64,000 nt of DNA from Micromonospora echinospora (GTDB taxonomy: Bacteria; Actinomycetota; Actinomycetes; Mycobacteriales; Micromonosporaceae), in the NCBI RefSeq assembly GCF_014203425.1, contig NZ_JACHJC010000001.1, positions 3,808,001-3,872,000 of the forward strand. The letters are read 5' to 3'. Every line of letters starts with the position of its first letter. Within the stretch, counting starts at the first letter, position 1. The notes under the pieces were generated by a model. The model was not told the DNA's origin, did no database searches, and saw only the letters and a list, made by a program, of their open reading frames with translations. A program made the translations under genes and the position numbers. Of this stretch, positions 61,550 to 64,000 are shown piece after piece.

Positions 61550-63850
61550 ATGCCCGCCACCCCCCGCTCGACCTACCGGGTCCAGGTGCGGCCCGGCTTC
61601 GACCTGGACGTCACGGCCGAGCTGGCGGGCTACCTCGCCGCGCTCGGCGTCACCCACCTCTACACCGCGCCCCTGCTCACCGCCACGCCCGGCTCCGCGC
61701 ACGGCTACGACGTGGTCGACCACCGCGCGGTCAACCCGCAGCTCGGCGGTGAGGCCGCCCGGGCGCGTCTGGTCCGGGCGCTGCGCGCGGCCCGGCTGGG
61801 CCTGGTCGTGGACATCGTGCCCAACCACGCCGGCATCGCCCGGCCCGAGGCCAACCCGGCCTGGTGGGACGTGCTGCGGCGGGGACGCGAGTCGGCGTAC
61901 GCGCGCTGGTTCGACATCGACTGGGACCGGGGGCGGCTGCTGCTGCCGGTGCTCGCCGACACCGCGGGCGCGCTGGACGACCTGAAGCTCGTAGACGGGG
62001 AGCTGCGCTACCACGAGCACCGCTTCCCGGTCGCCGACGGCACCGGCGACGGGACGCCCCGCCAGGTGCACGACCGGCAGCACTACGAGCTGGTGAACTG
62101 GCGGCGCGGCGACGCCGAGCTGACGTACCGCCGGTTCTTTGCCGTCTCCGACCTGGCCGGCCTGCGGGTGGAGGACCCGGAGGTGTTCGACGCCACCCAC
62201 GCGGAGATCCTGCGCTGGGTCGACGCGGGTGAGGTCGACGGCATCCGGGTCGACCACCCGGACGGGCTGCGCGACCCGGCCGGCTACCTGACCCGGTTGC
62301 GCGCCGCCGCGCCGGAGCGCTGGCTCGTGGTGGAGAAGATCCTGGAGTACGGCGAGGACCTGCCGGACTGGCCGGTCGACGGCACCACCGGCTACGACGC
62401 GCTGGCCGCCGTGTCCGGGCTGTTCGTCGACCCGGACGCCGAGGCGGACTTCACCGCGCTGGACGGCCGGCTCACCGGGCGGCACACGTCCTGGGAGGAC
62501 CTGACGCACGCCACCAAGCTGGAGGCCGCCACCCGGCTGCTCGCCGCCGAGCTGACCCGGCTGTCCGCGCTCGTGCCCGAGCTGCCCGGCGAGCAGGTCC
62601 GCGCCGCCCTGGCCGAGCTGGCCGCCTGCTTCCCGGTCTACCGCGGCTACCCGCCCTCCGGCGCCCGGCACCTGGCCGCCGCCCGCAGCGAGGCCGGTCG
62701 CCGCCGTCCCGACCTGACCGGCGTGCTCGACCAGGTCACCGCGAGGCTGCGCGATCCCGGCCACGAGCTGGCCGCCCGGTTCCCGCAGCTGACCGGCGCG
62801 GTGATGGCCAAGGGCGTGGAGGACACCGCGTACTACCGGTGGAGCCGGTTCGTCGCGCTCAACGAGGTCGGCGGCAGCCCGGCCCACTTCGGCGTACCAG
62901 CGGCCGAGCTGCACCGCTTCGCCGCCGCCCGGCAGGTGCGCTGGCCGGCGAGCATGACCACGCTGTCCACCCACGACACCAAGCGCGGCGAGGACGTCCG
63001 CGCCCGGCTCGCGGTGCTGTCCGAGCTGCCGGGCCGCTGGGCCGAGCGGGTCGCCGACTGGATGTCGCGCGCGCCGCTGGCCGACCCCGCGCTGGCCCAC
63101 CTGCTCTGGCAGACCGCCGTCGGGGCCTGGCCGATCGAACGGGAGAGACTGCACGGGTACGCCGAGAAGGCCGCCCGGGAGGCGTCGGTCGCCACCAGCT
63201 GGGCCGACCCGGATCCGACCTTCGAGCACGAGCTGCGCGCCCTGGTCGACCGGATGTACGACGACCCGGAACTGCACGCCCAGATCACCGCGTTCGCCGC
63301 CGAGATCACCCCGCCCGGCTGGTCCAACGCGCTCGGGCAGAAGCTGGTCCAGCTCGCCATGCCTGGCGTGCCCGACGTCTACCAGGGCACCGAGCTGTGG
63401 GAGAACTCGCTCGTCGACCCGGACAACCGGCGGCCTGTCGACTTCGCCGTACGCCGGGACCTGCTGGCCCGGCTCGACGCCGGCCGGCGGCCCGCGGTGG
63501 CCGGCGACGGCGCGGCCAAGCTGCTCGTGGTGTCCCGGACGCTGCGGTTGCGCCGCGACCGCCCGGACCTGTTCGGCGGCTACCGGCCGGTGCCGGCGCG
63601 CGGCCCGGCCGCCGCGCACGCGGTGGCCTTCGACAGGGGTGGCGCGGTGGCGGTGGCGACCCGGCTGCCGCTGCGGCTGGCCCGCTCCGGCGGCTGGCGG
63701 GACACGGCCCTGTCACTTCCCGTTCACGAGCGCACCGACTTGTTCACCGGACGGGTCTACAGTGGTTCTGAGCTGCTCCTCGATGATCTGCTGAGCACCT
63801 ATCCCGTCGCCCTCCTCGCACCCACCGACTCTGTGGAGGCCGCCGCATGA
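61550..63850 (+). CDS. treY: Malto-oligosyltrehalose synthase
   Basis: The 766-residue GH13 enzyme converts the reducing-end glucose bond of maltodextrin to a trehalose-type alpha,alpha-1,1 link. Motifs are STYRVQVRPGFDLDVTAELAGYL at the start, VDIVPNHAGIA, GIRVDHPDGLRDPAGYL with nucleophile Asp near 235, VVEKILEYGEDLP with Glu near 262, and TLSTHDTKRGEDVRARL. Its stop overlaps the start of treZ by four bases. Confidence 0.96.
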   Translation: MPATPRSTYRVQVRPGFDLDVTAELAGYLAALGVTHLYTAPLLTATPGSAHGYDVVDHRAVNPQLGGEAARARLVRALRAARLGLVVDIVPNHAGIARPEANPAWWDVLRRGRESAYARWFDIDWDRGRLLLPVLADTAGALDDLKLVDGELRYHEHRFPVADGTGDGTPRQVHDRQHYELVNWRRGDAELTYRRFFAVSDLAGLRVEDPEVFDATHAEILRWVDAGEVDGIRVDHPDGLRDPAGYLTRLRAAAPERWLVVEKILEYGEDLPDWPVDGTTGYDALAAVSGLFVDPDAEADFTALDGRLTGRHTSWEDLTHATKLEAATRLLAAELTRLSALVPELPGEQVRAALAELAACFPVYRGYPPSGARHLAAARSEAGRRRPDLTGVLDQVTARLRDPGHELAARFPQLTGAVMAKGVEDTAYYRWSRFVALNEVGGSPAHFGVPAAELHRFAAARQVRWPASMTTLSTHDTKRGEDVRARLAVLSELPGRWAERVADWMSRAPLADPALAHLLWQTAVGAWPIERERLHGYAEKAAREASVATSWADPDPTFEHELRALVDRMYDDPELHAQITAFAAEITPPGWSNALGQKLVQLAMPGVPDVYQGTELWENSLVDPDNRRPVDFAVRRDLLARLDAGRRPAVAGDGAAKLLVVSRTLRLRRDRPDLFGGYRPVPARGPAAAHAVAFDRGGAVAVATRLPLRLARSGGWRDTALSLPVHERTDLFTGRVYSGSELLLDDLLSTYPVALLAPTDSVEAAA

Positions 63851-64000
63851 CCGAGTTCACGGTGTGGGCGCCCGAGGCCGCCCGGGTGCGGCTGCGCCTG
63901 CCCGGCGCCGCCGACCACGCGATGCGTCAGGGCCCGGACGGCTGGTGGCGGGTCGAGGTGCCCGGCACCGGGCCGGGCACCGACTACGCGTTCCTGCTCG
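63847..64000 (+). CDS. treZ: Malto-oligosyltrehalose trehalohydrolase, N-terminal fragment
   Basis: Only about the first 51 residues are in the window. MTEFTVWAPEAARVRLRLPG and ADHAMRQGPDGWWRVEVPGTG match the N-terminal carbohydrate-binding-like domain of trehalohydrolases, which cleave the maltosyltrehalose made by TreY to free trehalose. ATG overlaps the TreY stop (ATGA). The rest of the gene lies to the right. Confidence 0.85.
   Translation, partial: MTEFTVWAPEAARVRLRLPGAADHAMRQGPDGWWRVEVPGTGPGTDYAFLL

Overview
The window is high-GC actinobacterial DNA with strongly GC-biased third codon positions, many GTG starts and short or overlapping gene junctions. The gene content (TOMM-type RiPP operon, Rv3032-like glucosyltransferase, GlgX-TreY-TreZ operon, several palindromic repeat families resembling ones I recall from Micromonosporaceae) points to Micromonospora or a close relative. 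Most of the window looks like ordinary chromosome. I see no rRNA, tRNA, phage, transposase or CRISPR array.

Layout. 1-14 kb: partial nitrilase-family gene, DedA protein, secreted esterase with a readable promoter/operator, NADP glutamate dehydrogenase, MazG-like protein, pirin, HhH-fold protein, DUF2795 and DUF2267 proteins, alpha-methylacyl-CoA racemase, a TerC exporter behind a yybP-ykoY (manganese) riboswitch, a molybdopterin oxidoreductase/FAD reductase/DUF6510 operon, and a glycosyltransferase gene broken by apparent frameshifts. 14-22 kb: secreted C39-like protease, a repeat-rich spacer, GNAT acetyltransferase, Tat-exported M28 peptidase, type II NADH dehydrogenase, AI-2E family transporter, spermidine-synthase-like protein, and a DUF2267 protein fused to a degenerate pterin-dehydratase-like domain. 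22-29 kb: a partner-switching regulatory island with three STAS proteins, a SpoIIE phosphatase coupled to a B12-binding protein, a response regulator and a DivIVA-like protein. 29-41 kb: VanJ-like membrane phosphatase, OsmC protein, Ser/Thr kinase, SDR/hydrolase pair, a two-component system followed by a GT39 glycosyltransferase and a GT2-GtrA protein, then an AraC regulator and a VOC protein. 41-48 kb: a three-gene envelope operon (small YLDxGSGS protein, methyltransferase, membrane sulfatase), citrate synthase and an Rv3032-like glucosyltransferase.

48.3-58.9 kb is the most interesting region. It is a single minus-strand operon for a post-translationally modified, azole-bearing peptide. A 72-residue Cys-rich precursor is followed by a family 2 glycosyltransferase, an ABC exporter (ATPase plus two permeases), a SagB-type azoline dehydrogenase, a TauD-like dioxygenase with an HxE iron motif, an ocin-ThiF-like leader-binding protein and a fused cyclodehydratase/YcaO ending in a Pro-rich tail. 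Most junctions overlap. There is no lanthipeptide-type dehydratase, so it is not a thiopeptide cluster. The predicted product would be a linear azol(in)e peptide that is also glycosylated and/or hydroxylated.

59.4-64 kb: glgX-treY-treZ (treZ cut by the window edge), converting glycogen to trehalose, divergent from the peptide operon. The shared upstream region contains a 20-bp direct repeat.

Palindromic and inverted repeats of at least five families lie at 15.4-15.6, 37.8, 39.9 and 46.4-46.6 kb. One sits in frame inside a coding sequence and another supplies a stop codon.
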